From NCBI RefSeq assembly GCF_946151075.1, contig NZ_OX267715.1, positions 713,501 through 777,500 on the forward strand: a stretch of 64,000 nucleotides of DNA, given 5' to 3'. This DNA comes from Neobacillus sp. Marseille-Q6967 (lineage in GTDB: Bacteria; Bacillota; Bacilli; Bacillales; Cytobacillaceae). The notes beneath the pieces were generated by a model. The model was not told the origin of the DNA, searched no databases, and saw only the letters and a program-made list of their open reading frames with translations. Below, in pieces: positions 9,436 through 18,087 of the stretch (positions within the stretch are counted from its first letter, which is position 1; each line of letters opens with the position of its first letter). Position numbers and translations under genes: made by a program.

Positions 9436-9485
9436 AAATATACGAAAGCCATTTTCTTTTAAAAGAAAATGGCTTTCGTATATTC
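9436..9485. repeat. Perfect 50-bp palindrome
   Basis: Two 25-base arms with no spacer, centred between 9460 and 9461; the arms are exact reverse complements. The right arm codes for the last residues of the integrase remnant and the stop codon sits at the centre, so the left arm looks like an inverted copy of the gene's end. No T run follows on either strand, so it is not a normal terminator. Confidence 0.9.
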
Positions 9486-9764
9486 GGTAAAACCTGTCGA
9501 ATGGCCTAATCTTTCAGAAACTACTTTAGGATGGACCCCTTGTTGTAACATTAGAGTGGCGTGAGTGTGCCTTAAATCATGAAACCATACGATAGTTCCT
9601 GTGCATTTCAGTTGGTTGGATGGGTTTTCCGTTTCTACTTGTTCATTATCCCATGTCTGTATTTCAATTTTTTTGGTATTTGGGATGTATTTTGTTAAGT
9701 CCTCAGCCTTAAAAGATGCAGTAAAATGGCAACGCTTAATTAGGAATGTTGCTGAAGCAGTATT
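9459..9764 (-). pseudogene. Remnant of a phage-type tyrosine recombinase (integrase)
   Basis: Reading the minus strand from 9764 to the stop at 9459 gives about 100 residues in one frame. The first part includes YIPNTKKIEIQTWDNEQV, like the join between the core-binding and catalytic domains of Bacillus phage integrases. The last part is HDLRHTHATLMLQQGVHPKVV followed by SERLGHST, which is the R-x-x-H box and the following helix of the catalytic domain. The first catalytic Arg and about 150 residues between the two parts are missing, and the final Tyr region is replaced by a short unrelated tail ending in the palindrome. It is therefore an internally deleted, non-functional copy. Confidence 0.8.
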
Positions 9765-9789
9765 TTATTATTTTTTAATTAAAAAAACG

Positions 9790-9848
9790 TTGAAACGTTT
9801 CCAACTTGGTGTTATTATAGGTTTATCGAAACGTTGAAACGTTTCCAA
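9790..9848 (+). promoter_or_regulatory. Repressor-gene promoter with two LacI-type operators
   Basis: TTGAAA (9790-9795), 17 bases and TATTAT (9813-9818) form a good SigA promoter for the repressor gene. Operator 1, TTGAAACGTTTCCAA (9790-9804), covers the -35 box. Operator 2, the same 15 bases at 9834-9848, lies downstream of the expected start. Their centres are 44 bases apart, about four helical turns, which would suit looping and self-repression. The core GAAACGTTTC also resembles a CcpA cre site. Confidence 0.7.
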
Positions 9849-9889
9849 TATAAGAATAGGAAATAGTTTTATTACTGGAGGTAGTGGTA

Positions 9890-10864
9890 GTGCCAAGCAT
9901 AAAAGATGTAGCAGAACTAGCAGGAGTGGGTGTTGGCACTGTTTCACGAGTCATTAACAATCATCCAACTGTAAAGCTCGAAACCCGGGAGAAAGTGAAT
10001 GCTGCTATTAAACAATTAAATTATATTCCAAACGAAGTAGCAAGAAACTTTAAAATGCAAAAATCAACAATGGTTGCACTCTTGCTGCCGAGTATATGGC
10101 ATCCGTTTTTCTCGGAGCTTGCTTATTATATTGAAGATGAGCTTGATCGTGAAGGGTATAAATTGATGCTTTGCAATAGCGGAGGCAGACCTGATAAAGA
10201 ACTTTATTATTTCGATATGCTCAATCAGAATAAAGTAGCAGGCATTATTGGGATTACTTACAATGACATCGAAGATAGTGTGAGCACCGATATTCCGATT
10301 ATCAGTATTGACCGGCATTTTGGAAAAAAAATCACTTGCGTAACCTCAGATAACTACAATGGGGGCCGAATTGCCTTAAGAGAGCTTGTGAATGCGGGAA
10401 CGAAAAAAGCAGCCTATCTTGCAACTTATAGTAATGCTTATAGTGAGGTTGAACTTCGGAAAAAAGGATTTATTGATGAAGCAGAAGCTCAAGGAATCAA
10501 ATATATGATCTACGAGGAACTTGATACTGTTTTTGATGATGATAGATACTTCGAAAATTTCTTCCAAAGAAAAGAACATCAGGATGTGGACGGCATCTTT
10601 GCAAATACCGATCTGCTGGCTGCCAAATATATTGATAAAGCTAAACAATATGGATTACGAGTTCCAGAGGATGTAAAAGTAATCGGTTATGATGGAATTC
10701 AGGATAATAAACTGTTTCACCCGATTCTATCGACGATCCGACAGCCGGTTGAGAAAATGGCAAGAACGTCTGTAAAACTTCTCATAAGAAAAATCGAAGG
10801 TGAAACATTGGACCAAGAAATCTTTCGAATCCCTGTTGTATATAGAGAAGGGGAAACGACATAG
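9890..10864 (+). CDS. LacI family repressor of the fructan locus
   Basis: 324 residues. The N-terminal helix-turn-helix is SIKDVAELAGVGVGTVSRVIN with the hinge helix region NEVARNFK, then a periplasmic-binding-protein-like effector domain with SIDRHF and the C-terminal DVKVIGYDG. I choose GTG 9890 because GGAGG lies eight bases upstream; GTG 9884 is too close. Five copies of a GAAACGTTTC palindrome surround the gene, two before it and three between it and the transporter genes, so it very likely controls itself and the operon downstream. The effector is probably a fructose-containing sugar or its phosphate. CcpA may use the same sites. Confidence 0.9.
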   Translation: MPSIKDVAELAGVGVGTVSRVINNHPTVKLETREKVNAAIKQLNYIPNEVARNFKMQKSTMVALLLPSIWHPFFSELAYYIEDELDREGYKLMLCNSGGRPDKELYYFDMLNQNKVAGIIGITYNDIEDSVSTDIPIISIDRHFGKKITCVTSDNYNGGRIALRELVNAGTKKAAYLATYSNAYSEVELRKKGFIDEAEAQGIKYMIYEELDTVFDDDRYFENFFQRKEHQDVDGIFANTDLLAAKYIDKAKQYGLRVPEDVKVIGYDGIQDNKLFHPILSTIRQPVEKMARTSVKLLIRKIEGETLDQEIFRIPVVYREGETT

Positions 10865-10888
10865 CTGTTCAAATTTTTTTACACTTGA

Positions 10889-10903
10889 TTGGAAACGTTT
10901 CAA
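10889..10903. promoter_or_regulatory. LacI-type operator 3
   Basis: TTGGAAACGTTTCAA, the reverse complement of operators 1 and 2, 25 bases after the repressor stop. Confidence 0.7.
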
Positions 10904-11001
10904 CTGAGACAAAAGTTATAGAGTCAAATAAAAGAGGTTACCAACTAGCAGATAGTTCCCGCCAACTTAACCGATAAGAAATAATAATTTTTTACCTCAT
11001 A

Positions 11002-11016
11002 TTGGAAACGTTTCAA
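11002..11016. promoter_or_regulatory. LacI-type operator 4 inside a longer inverted repeat
   Basis: TTGGAAACGTTTCAA again, here embedded in an extended dyad with arms CCTCATATTG and CAATATGAGG (10995-11023). The extension could form a ten-pair hairpin in RNA, so this site might combine operator and weak terminator roles. Confidence 0.65.
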
Positions 11017-11087
11017 TATGAGGTTTATCGAATCCTGTAAACCGAGAGGAGGAAACCATTAGGATGTACATATTTTTTTAGTACTTA

Positions 11088-11102
11088 ATGGAAACGTTTC
11101 AA
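11088..11102. promoter_or_regulatory. LacI-type operator 5
   Basis: ATGGAAACGTTTCAA, one base from the consensus, about 50 bases before the first transporter gene. I could not assign a convincing -35/-10 pair for the transport operon; it should lie near operators 3 to 5. Confidence 0.65.
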
Positions 11103-11151
11103 CAGGAATAACAGAAATGATAAAAACCATAGTTGAAAGTGAGGTAAGGAG

Positions 11152-12108
11152 ATGCAATTAGCAAGGAAAGGAAATCCAATCATCGATTCACCAATCCAAG
11201 TAAAAAAAGCATCAAAACTAAAAAAAATCTTGAGTAATTATCAGCTTTACTTATTTCTTTTACCCGCACTCATTTACTTTATTGTATTCCACTATGTCCC
11301 GATGTACGGTGTGTTGATTGCGTTTAAGGATTTTGTGGCAACAAAAGGGATTATGGGAAGTCCGTGGGTCGGTTTTAAACACTTTGAGCGGTTTTTCGAA
11401 TCCTATCAATTTTGGACCCTTATAAAAAACACCCTGGGTCTCAGCGTCATCCAATTAATCGTTGGTTTTCCGCTTCCTATTTTTCTTGCTCTAATGTTAA
11501 ACCAAATTAGAAGTGAGAAATATAAACGCTTTGTACAAACAGTGGTATATGCACCGCATTTTATCTCTGTGGTGGTATTAGCCGGAATGATCTATGTATT
11601 TTTTTCTAACAATGGTCTCATTAACAACATAATCCTGTTATTTGGCGGCGACCCGATCTCGTTTATGGCAAAACCGGAATGGTTTAAACCATTATATATC
11701 GCTTCAGGGGTATGGCAGGAAACAGGATGGGCTGCGATTATTTATCTGGCAGCGTTAGCAGGAGTAAGCCCCGAGCTGCATGAAGCAGCGGTGATGGATG
11801 GAGCAAATAAGTGGCAGCGGATCTTTCATGTAGACATACCTGCGATTATGCCAACGGCTGTTATTCTATTAATTTTATCAGTTGGCAACATTATGAACAT
11901 TGGTTTTGAAAAAGCTTACCTGTTGCAAACACCAATGAACCAGCCGGCTGCGGAGATTATCCCTACCTATGTTTACAAGATGGGGCTACAGCAAGCCCAA
12001 TATAGTTTTGCTGCAGCAGTAGGATTGTTTAATTCCGTGATTAATTTAATTTTATTAGTGGCAGTCAATAAGTTCGCGAAGAAATTATCTGGTACAGGAT
12101 TATGGTAA
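11152..12108 (+). CDS. Carbohydrate ABC transporter permease, LplB/YtcQ-associated type
   Basis: 318 residues with six membrane helices. The family features are the FLLPALIYFIVFHYVPMYGV first helix, FKDF, and the EAA coupling loop ELHEAAVMDGANKWQRIFHVD. This branch (LplB, YtcP partners) serves oligosaccharide importers that usually borrow a shared ATPase such as MsmX/MsmK, and no ATPase gene is present here. AAGGAG lies close upstream. It forms the channel with the next gene. Its place between the fructan repressor and fructan enzymes makes fructo-oligosaccharides or levan fragments the likely substrate. Confidence 0.88.
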   Translation: MQLARKGNPIIDSPIQVKKASKLKKILSNYQLYLFLLPALIYFIVFHYVPMYGVLIAFKDFVATKGIMGSPWVGFKHFERFFESYQFWTLIKNTLGLSVIQLIVGFPLPIFLALMLNQIRSEKYKRFVQTVVYAPHFISVVVLAGMIYVFFSNNGLINNIILLFGGDPISFMAKPEWFKPLYIASGVWQETGWAAIIYLAALAGVSPELHEAAVMDGANKWQRIFHVDIPAIMPTAVILLILSVGNIMNIGFEKAYLLQTPMNQPAAEIIPTYVYKMGLQQAQYSFAAAVGLFNSVINLILLVAVNKFAKKLSGTGLW

Positions 12109-12127
12109 TGAAGGAGGTGCAGCAAGA

Positions 12128-13042
12128 ATGAGTTTATTAGCTTTGAAGAATAAGAAAGTCACAAGAAGGTCAAAGGAAGACAAGGTTTTCGATATCATTA
12201 ACGTTTTCCTGGTAGCGATTATTCTAACATTGGTCATCTATCCATTGTACTTTATCGTGATCGCTTCCTTTAGTGATCCAAACATGATTTACGAAGGAAA
12301 GGTATGGTTTATACCAAAAGAACTAACCCTTGAAGGATACGAACGAATCTTTAGGGACAGCAAGATTTGGCTGGGCTATAAGAACTCTATCATCTATACG
12401 GTAGTTGGCACGATTGTCAATGTATCTTTTACCTTAATGGCTGCCTATGCATTATCGAGAAAAGATTTGTATGGAAGAAATGTCATTATGTTTTTATTCC
12501 TCATGACAATGTTTTTCTCAGGCGGATTAATTCCTACCTACCTAGTTGTTAAAAACCTTGGTTTGCTTAACACTATGTGGGCGCTAATCCTTCCAAAAGC
12601 TGTCGCTGTATGGAACGTGATTGTGGCGAAAACGTTTTTTGAGTCATCCATTCCTAATGAGTTATTAGAAGCAGCGCGAATAGATGGATGTTCAGATGCA
12701 AAATTTTTCTCGAAGATTGTCCTTCCTTTATCTAAACCGATTGTTGCAGTCATGGTGTTGTTCTATGCAGTTGGACATTGGAACTCCTATTTTGATGCTT
12801 TAATCTATTTAAATAATGAAAACTTATATCCATTGCAATTAATTTTACGAAATATTTTAATTCAAAATCAGGCATCGACGATGATGATCAGTGATCTTGA
12901 TTCCTTAGCCGCAAAACAAAGAGTTTCTGAGTTAATTAAATACGGTGTCATTATTGTCGCTTCCATCCCGCTTTTGATCATTTATCCATTTGTCCAAAAG
13001 TACTTTGTCAAGGGTGTTATGATTGGCGGAATTAAAGGTTAA
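12128..13042 (+). CDS. Carbohydrate ABC transporter permease, LplC/YtcP type
   Basis: 304 residues, second permease. It has a first helix after KVFDIINVF, the family's YPLYFIVIASFSDPN segment, the EAA loop NELLEAARIDGCSDAKFFSKIVLPLS, and the C-terminal FVQKYFVKGVMIGGIKG, which is characteristic of YtcP/LplC proteins. It starts 19 bases after the first permease with GGAGG. The two permeases and the lipoprotein that follows form a CUT1-type importer. Confidence 0.9.
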   Translation: MSLLALKNKKVTRRSKEDKVFDIINVFLVAIILTLVIYPLYFIVIASFSDPNMIYEGKVWFIPKELTLEGYERIFRDSKIWLGYKNSIIYTVVGTIVNVSFTLMAAYALSRKDLYGRNVIMFLFLMTMFFSGGLIPTYLVVKNLGLLNTMWALILPKAVAVWNVIVAKTFFESSIPNELLEAARIDGCSDAKFFSKIVLPLSKPIVAVMVLFYAVGHWNSYFDALIYLNNENLYPLQLILRNILIQNQASTMMISDLDSLAAKQRVSELIKYGVIIVASIPLLIIYPFVQKYFVKGVMIGGIKG

Positions 13043-13128
13043 TAGAAATGATTTGCTATAAGGGGGTGATGGTAGACGTAATTACATAGTTTGCCATCCA
13101 ATTATTAATCCAATAGGGGGAAAACCAA

Positions 13129-14769
13129 ATGTTGAAATCAATCAAAAAAAATGTTCAAAGAAATAAGAAAAAGAGCATGGCAATGGCGTTGGTTTTAGGA
13201 TTAAGTGCAACACTCGCGTTAACTGGCTGCTCAAACAACGATTCCGCCAGTTCTGAGAAAAAAACAGAGACTGCTTTCAATAAAACAGGTTTACCGATTG
13301 TTGATAAGAAAGTGACGCTAAACTTTGTTTCACCAAAGGCAGCCCTGGCACCTGATTATTCAGAAATGGTCATTTTTGACCGACTCGAAAAAGCAACAAA
13401 CGTTCAAATTAAATGGAATAATATCCCTGGCGATGGATATCAAGAAAAGAAAAATTTAATGCTGGCAAGTGGCGATCTGCCAGATGCGTTCTATGCTTCA
13501 GGATTTTCCGATAATGATCTTGTGCAATATGGCCAGAACGGCACCATTATCCCATTAGAGGATTTAATCGACAAATATGCCCCTAATTTAAAGAACTTAT
13601 TTGAACAAAGACCAGACTTGAAAAAAGTTGTAACAGCACCGGATGGACATATTTATTCCCTGCCGCGTGCCGAAGAAATGGATTTAGTCGCTATGCCTAA
13701 CATAATGTTCATTAATAAAACATGGTTAGATAAACTGGGCCTAAAAATGCCAACTACATTAGAAGAATACCATGATGTGTTAAAAGCTTTTGTCGAAAAG
13801 GATGCGAACGGAAACGGTAAGAAAGACGAAATCGGGTTAACTTTCTGGTATAACGGCTGGTGCGGTAATGAAGGAGATTTAATTGGTTTGTTCGGCTTGC
13901 CTGATTCTCCATTTGATGCGGATCACCGCGTTGTGAGAGACGGAAAAGTTATCTATGCGGCGGTTCAGCCAGAGTTTAAGGAAGCGATTAAGTATTATAA
14001 CGGCTGGGTTAAAGAAGGTTTGATTGACCCTGAGGTTGTAACGCAAAAGACGGAGCAGTTGTTTGCAAAAGGGAAAACGGAAGATCCAACACTTGGCTCG
14101 TTCATTTGGTGGGAAAATACAGAAGTAGTGGGACCGGATCGAGTGAAGGATTACGTCGTAATGCCTCCATTAAAAGGGAAAGATGGAAAAATTGTCATTG
14201 GCCGTTCAAACTATTCTGAGTATGGAAGAGATGCTTTAGTGATTACCTCAGCAAATAAAAACCCTGAGATTACGATGCGTTGGGTTGACCAATTGTATGA
14301 GCCAAAAATGTCTGCACAAATTAACTGGGGCCCAATCGGTGAAATTTATGAGGAAGATGCCAATGGCATGTTAGTCAATAAAGAGCTTCCCGCTGGTGTG
14401 GCAATGGGTGAATTGCGTCAGAAGGTTGCACCAGGTGGTCCGTTTGTCGTCTTAAAAGATCACTTTGGTAAAGTGGTAGACATGGAGCCAAGAGCAAAGG
14501 AAAGATTGCAAATTCTTGATCAGTATTACAGACCACATATGGTGCAAGAAAACTATCCATCTATCTTCTTCAGCCCTGAAGAGCTGGAAGTGATTAATAC
14601 GATTGAGCCGGAAATAAAAGCATTTGTGAAGCAAAAAGAAGCTCAATGGTTAGTTGAGGGCGGAATTGAAAAAGAATGGGATGCTTATGTGAAACAATTA
14701 AATGATATGGGTCTTGATAAATTAATGAAAGTTTACCAAAAAGGATTAGACCGCTATAACAAACAATAA
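13129..14769 (+). CDS. Extracellular sugar-binding lipoprotein, LplA-like
   Basis: 546 residues. A basic N terminus and hydrophobic stretch end in the lipobox LALTGCSN, so the mature protein is anchored by a lipidated Cys and captures substrate outside the membrane. The length of about 550 and segments such as WNNIPGDGYQEKKNLMLASGDLPD fit the large LplA/YtcQ solute-binding family (SBP_bac_1). A calcium-site-like DANGNGKKDEIG loop is present. A strong terminator follows, yet the enzymes downstream are on the same strand and clearly related, so the terminator may let part of transcription through and give higher levels of the binding protein. Confidence 0.9.
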   Translation: MLKSIKKNVQRNKKKSMAMALVLGLSATLALTGCSNNDSASSEKKTETAFNKTGLPIVDKKVTLNFVSPKAALAPDYSEMVIFDRLEKATNVQIKWNNIPGDGYQEKKNLMLASGDLPDAFYASGFSDNDLVQYGQNGTIIPLEDLIDKYAPNLKNLFEQRPDLKKVVTAPDGHIYSLPRAEEMDLVAMPNIMFINKTWLDKLGLKMPTTLEEYHDVLKAFVEKDANGNGKKDEIGLTFWYNGWCGNEGDLIGLFGLPDSPFDADHRVVRDGKVIYAAVQPEFKEAIKYYNGWVKEGLIDPEVVTQKTEQLFAKGKTEDPTLGSFIWWENTEVVGPDRVKDYVVMPPLKGKDGKIVIGRSNYSEYGRDALVITSANKNPEITMRWVDQLYEPKMSAQINWGPIGEIYEEDANGMLVNKELPAGVAMGELRQKVAPGGPFVVLKDHFGKVVDMEPRAKERLQILDQYYRPHMVQENYPSIFFSPEELEVINTIEPEIKAFVKQKEAQWLVEGGIEKEWDAYVKQLNDMGLDKLMKVYQKGLDRYNKQ

Positions 14770-14778
14770 TCCCAATAT

Positions 14779-14814
14779 AAAGCCAGACATACTATGTCGT
14801 CTGGCTTTTCCTTT
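14779..14814 (+). terminator. Intrinsic terminator after the binding-protein gene
   Basis: Stem AAAGCCAGAC with GTCTGGCTTT (ten pairs), ten-base loop, then a T-rich tail. It probably separates transporter and enzyme expression levels. Confidence 0.8.
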
Positions 14815-14846
14815 CAAAAATTAAGAATTAGGATGATGAACATAAC

Positions 14847-15809
14847 ATGTTGGATGTCACGGCTTTAGGAGAAGTTTTAATTGATTTTACCCCCTCCGGT
14901 TATTCGGAAAAGGGGCATGTATTATTTGAAACAAACCCTGGTGGGGCGCCGGCCAATGTTCTTGTGGCACTCTCCAGATTAAATAAGAAAACGGCGTTTA
15001 TCGGGAAAGTGGGGCATGATCAATTTGGTCATATCCTCAAGGGTGTCTTAGAAGAACAAAAGATTGATACAAGCAATCTTTTATTCTCGGAAACTGTCAA
15101 TACAACACTGGCTTTTGTTCATTTAGATGAAAAAGGGGATCGTTCCTTTAGTTTTTATCGTAATCCAGGTGCAGATATCATGCTGGAAAAAGATGAAATT
15201 GATGAAGATACAATCAAACAATCGCGAATCTTTCACTTCGGTTCCTTGTCGTTAACAAATGAACCTGCAGCCACTGCCACTTTTACCGCATTGGAATATG
15301 CAAAAAAGCATAATGTAACGATTTCCTATGATCCCAATTTACGAATTCCTTTGTGGGAATCTCTTGAAGACGCAAAGCGGCAGATTTTTAAGGGATTTGA
15401 ATATGCCGATATCGTTAAAATTTCAGAGGAAGAACTGGAATTTTTAACCGGTTATCGTGATGTCATAAAAGGCACGGAAATTTTACAGGAACAATTTGGA
15501 ACAGCTGTTATTTTTGTAACTTTAGGGGCAGATGGATGTTTTTATCGAAGCAAGCATGTATATGGTCATAAAGAAGGTTTCCAAGTAAAAGTTGCCGACA
15601 CAACGGGAGCGGGGGATGCTTTTATTGGCGGTGTATTGTATCAAATCCTTGAAAGGAATAAACCGTTAGACCATTTAACGGCAGCAGATTTTGAAAAAAT
15701 GGTCACTTTTGCTAATGCCATTGGAGCATTAACGACAGAAGGAAAAGGTGGAATTCCCAGTATTCCAACAATGGAGCAGGTTGAAAGGTTTTTAAAAAAG
15801 AATTCCTAA
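14847..15809 (+). CDS. Fructokinase, PfkB/ribokinase family
   Basis: 320 residues. Phosphorylates fructose released by the GH32 enzymes, using ATP, to fructose 6-phosphate in the cytoplasm. The N-terminal signature is ALGEVLIDFTP with FETNPGGAPANVLVALSRL (the GG motif that contacts the sugar). The C-terminal signature is ADTTGAGDAFIGGVLY, with the catalytic Asp in GAGDAF and the anion hole. The sequence resembles ScrK/FruK-type fructokinases of sucrose and fructan loci. The nearest ribosome-site-like sequence is TTAGGATGATG, so initiation may be modest. It sits 25 bases upstream of the cytoplasmic GH32 gene. Confidence 0.88.
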   Translation: MLDVTALGEVLIDFTPSGYSEKGHVLFETNPGGAPANVLVALSRLNKKTAFIGKVGHDQFGHILKGVLEEQKIDTSNLLFSETVNTTLAFVHLDEKGDRSFSFYRNPGADIMLEKDEIDEDTIKQSRIFHFGSLSLTNEPAATATFTALEYAKKHNVTISYDPNLRIPLWESLEDAKRQIFKGFEYADIVKISEEELEFLTGYRDVIKGTEILQEQFGTAVIFVTLGADGCFYRSKHVYGHKEGFQVKVADTTGAGDAFIGGVLYQILERNKPLDHLTAADFEKMVTFANAIGALTTEGKGGIPSIPTMEQVERFLKKNS

Positions 15810-15834
15810 ATGGAAGAAAGGAAGAACGTTAAAA

Positions 15835-17331
15835 ATGAATAACAACGTCCTAGAAAAACAACAGTATTATACAGAAAAATACCGTCCGCAGTATCACTTC
15901 ACACCAGAGCGAAACTGGATGAATGACCCGAATGGGATGGTGTTTTATAAAGGGGAATATCATTTATTTTATCAATACCATCCCAATGGAACAACATGGG
16001 GTCCCATGCATTGGGGACATGCGGTAAGTAAAGATCTTGTTCACTGGGAACACCTTCCGATAGGTTTGGCTCCCGATGAGCATGGAACGATTTTTTCGGG
16101 TAGTGCAGTCGTAGATTGGAACGACACTAGCGGTTTCTTTGGGGGGAAATCAGGGTTAGTGGCGATTTTCACTCATGCTGATACATACCCTGATTCTGAT
16201 CGTCCACGACAAAGGCAGAGTCTTGCCTATAGCAAAGATAATGGCCGTACATGGGTAAAGTATGAGGGGAACCCTGTTCTTCAAGAAGAAAGTATTACAG
16301 ATTTTCGTGATCCAAAGGTATTCTGGCATCGTGCAACCAATGAATGGGTTATGGTATTAGCCGCAGGTCAAACGGTTAGAATCTATACTTCCAAAAATTT
16401 GACTTCATGGGTGTTTGCAAGTGAATTTGGTGAAGGAGATGGCTCCCATCAGGGTGTTTGGGAGTGTCCCGACCTTTTTGAATTACCTGTTGATGGTGAC
16501 TCCAACCAGAAAAAATGGGTGCTATTTGTCAGCATCGGCAATGATCCAAAATATAAAGAAGGCTCGAGAACGCAATATTTTATTGGCGATTTTGATGGCA
16601 TAACATTTTTCAATGATTATGAACCAGAAACGACTCTGTGGATTGACCATGGCCGCGATAATTATGCAGGCGTCAGCTGGTCTGATGTTCCAGCCGAAGA
16701 TGGAAGAAGAATTTATATTGGGTGGATGAGTAACTGGCAATATGCAAATGTTACTCCGACAAATGAATGGCGAAGTGCGATGACGGTTCCAAGAGTACTC
16801 GAGCTAAAGAAAACCGAAGAAGGGATTCGGTTAGTACAAAATCCGGTTCATGAATTAGAAGGTCTTCGTGATGAAAAGATAATAATAGAAAACCAAGCAG
16901 TTGTACCGGGAAATAATCTTCTAGCAAATGTGAAAAGCAACACATTCGAAATCATTGCCGGGTTTGAAATTGGAACCGCAACTGAATTTGGATTCAAGGT
17001 TTGTAAGGGTACTAATGAAGAAACGATTATTGGATATGACGCAGAAAATCAAACATTATTTGTAGAGCGAACCAATTCAGGAGAGGCTGCTTTCCATGAG
17101 GACTTCGCCGGAAAACATGAGAGCAAACTACTGACGGAAGAGAATAAAATCATCTTACATGTTTTAGTGGATCAGTCGTCCGTAGAATTGTTCGGAAACG
17201 ATGGACTATCGGTAATAACAGATTTAATCTTCCCAAATCAAGAAAGTAAGCAAATCGAGCTTTATGCAAAAAATGGAGAGGTTAAGTTGAATTCATTAGA
17301 GCTTTACACGTTAAAATCTACGTGGAGATAA
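15835..17331 (+). CDS. Cytoplasmic GH32 fructan beta-fructosidase (SacC-like)
   Basis: 498 residues without a signal peptide. It has a five-blade GH32 catalytic domain with the three acidic motifs: nucleophile in WMNDPNG near residue 27, transition-state Asp in FRDPKVFW near 159, and acid/base Glu in WECPDLF near 209. A beta-sandwich C domain follows, with DQSSVELFGNDG. The motifs WGPMHWGHAVSKDLVHW and WECPDLFELPVDG resemble the levanase SacC more than sucrose-6-phosphate hydrolases. With the importer and fructokinase beside it, it should trim imported fructo-oligosaccharides to fructose. Sucrose hydrolysis is a possible side activity. Confidence 0.88.
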   Translation: MNNNVLEKQQYYTEKYRPQYHFTPERNWMNDPNGMVFYKGEYHLFYQYHPNGTTWGPMHWGHAVSKDLVHWEHLPIGLAPDEHGTIFSGSAVVDWNDTSGFFGGKSGLVAIFTHADTYPDSDRPRQRQSLAYSKDNGRTWVKYEGNPVLQEESITDFRDPKVFWHRATNEWVMVLAAGQTVRIYTSKNLTSWVFASEFGEGDGSHQGVWECPDLFELPVDGDSNQKKWVLFVSIGNDPKYKEGSRTQYFIGDFDGITFFNDYEPETTLWIDHGRDNYAGVSWSDVPAEDGRRIYIGWMSNWQYANVTPTNEWRSAMTVPRVLELKKTEEGIRLVQNPVHELEGLRDEKIIIENQAVVPGNNLLANVKSNTFEIIAGFEIGTATEFGFKVCKGTNEETIIGYDAENQTLFVERTNSGEAAFHEDFAGKHESKLLTEENKIILHVLVDQSSVELFGNDGLSVITDLIFPNQESKQIELYAKNGEVKLNSLELYTLKSTWR

Positions 17332-17363
17332 AGCAGTGAAAAGGAAACAGGGGGAATGACAGG

Positions 17364-17969
17364 ATGAACATATACAATAGATTATATTCGGCATTGAATA
17401 CAATCGTAGATTTATTTCTATTAAATTTGCTATGGGTTATTACAATGCTCCCCCTAATCACCTTTTTTCCAGCAACAGCTGCTGTGTTTGGCGTTGTCCG
17501 GAGACGAGTTTTACAAAAGGAAACCGAAGGTATTTTTAGATCCTTTTTTCAACTGTTTAAGGAGAATTTCAAACAAAGTTTCGTTATCTCTATTATTTGG
17601 TCGGCACTAGCACTTTTCTTATATTTTGATTATAGGATTATCGACCCTAGTAATTCTGTTGGTCAACTCATTTTGTATATCATCTTAGTCATTGGAATTT
17701 TGTTGTTTAGTTCAATCTCCATTTATCTTTTTCCAATTATGGTGCATTTCGAACTAAGCTGGAAGCATGTCATTCGAAATGCCTTTCTTTTTTCCATCAT
17801 GAATCCGATTTTAACGATACTTTTATTAATAATTGTTGCGGCGGCTACTGCTCTGTTCTACTTTTATCCAGCTACGATTTTCATCATCGGCAGTTTTGCA
17901 GCCTATGCTGTTTACTATTTATGCCAACTATGGTTTAACCAGTTGCTTAACATGAAGGGAACAAACTGA
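17364..17969 (+). CDS. yesL: YesL family (DUF624) membrane protein
   Basis: 201 residues with about five hydrophobic helices. The N terminus NRLYSALNTIVDLFLLNLLWVI and the LPLITFFPATAAVFGVVRR region are typical of YesL proteins. They are found beside LplABC-like importers in Bacillus sugar loci (the rhamnogalacturonan locus has yesL), and their exact job is not known. Here the gene lies between the cytoplasmic and the secreted fructanase. It may help the importer or a sensor; that is a guess from context. Confidence 0.8.
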   Translation: MNIYNRLYSALNTIVDLFLLNLLWVITMLPLITFFPATAAVFGVVRRRVLQKETEGIFRSFFQLFKENFKQSFVISIIWSALALFLYFDYRIIDPSNSVGQLILYIILVIGILLFSSISIYLFPIMVHFELSWKHVIRNAFLFSIMNPILTILLLIIVAAATALFYFYPATIFIIGSFAAYAVYYLCQLWFNQLLNMKGTN

Positions 17970-17979
17970 AGTAACATCC

Positions 17980-18015
17980 TGGGTGCACTTAAACCATACA
18001 GTAGCACCCATTCTT
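17980..18015 (+). terminator. Weak terminator before the secreted fructanase gene
   Basis: A seven-pair stem, TGGGTGC with GCACCCA, closes a 17-base loop and is followed by a broken T run. Some read-through into the next gene is likely. I saw none of the five operators in 17970-18087. Confidence 0.45.
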
Positions 18016-18087
18016 TAAAAATCAGTTTGTAACCGCATTCTATTTACTTGGTTATTAAAGAGAAATAAATGTTGGAGGGGAACAGAG

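Noticed and set aside
9436..9485. The palindrome as terminator of the ger operon
   Set aside because: There is no loop and no T run, and half of it is integrase coding sequence.
9601..9837. A plus-strand protein-coding frame
   Set aside because: It is antisense to the integrase relic and runs into the repressor promoter; composition and lack of a ribosome site argue against it.
11064..11081. A five-residue leader peptide before the sugar transporter genes (AGGAGG, then ATG)
   Set aside because: It is too short to support, and no attenuator structure could be tied to it.
9790..11102. The operators as CcpA cre sites only
   Set aside because: They depart from the cre consensus at the outer bases and cluster around a LacI-type gene in identical form, which fits a dedicated repressor better; dual use is still possible.
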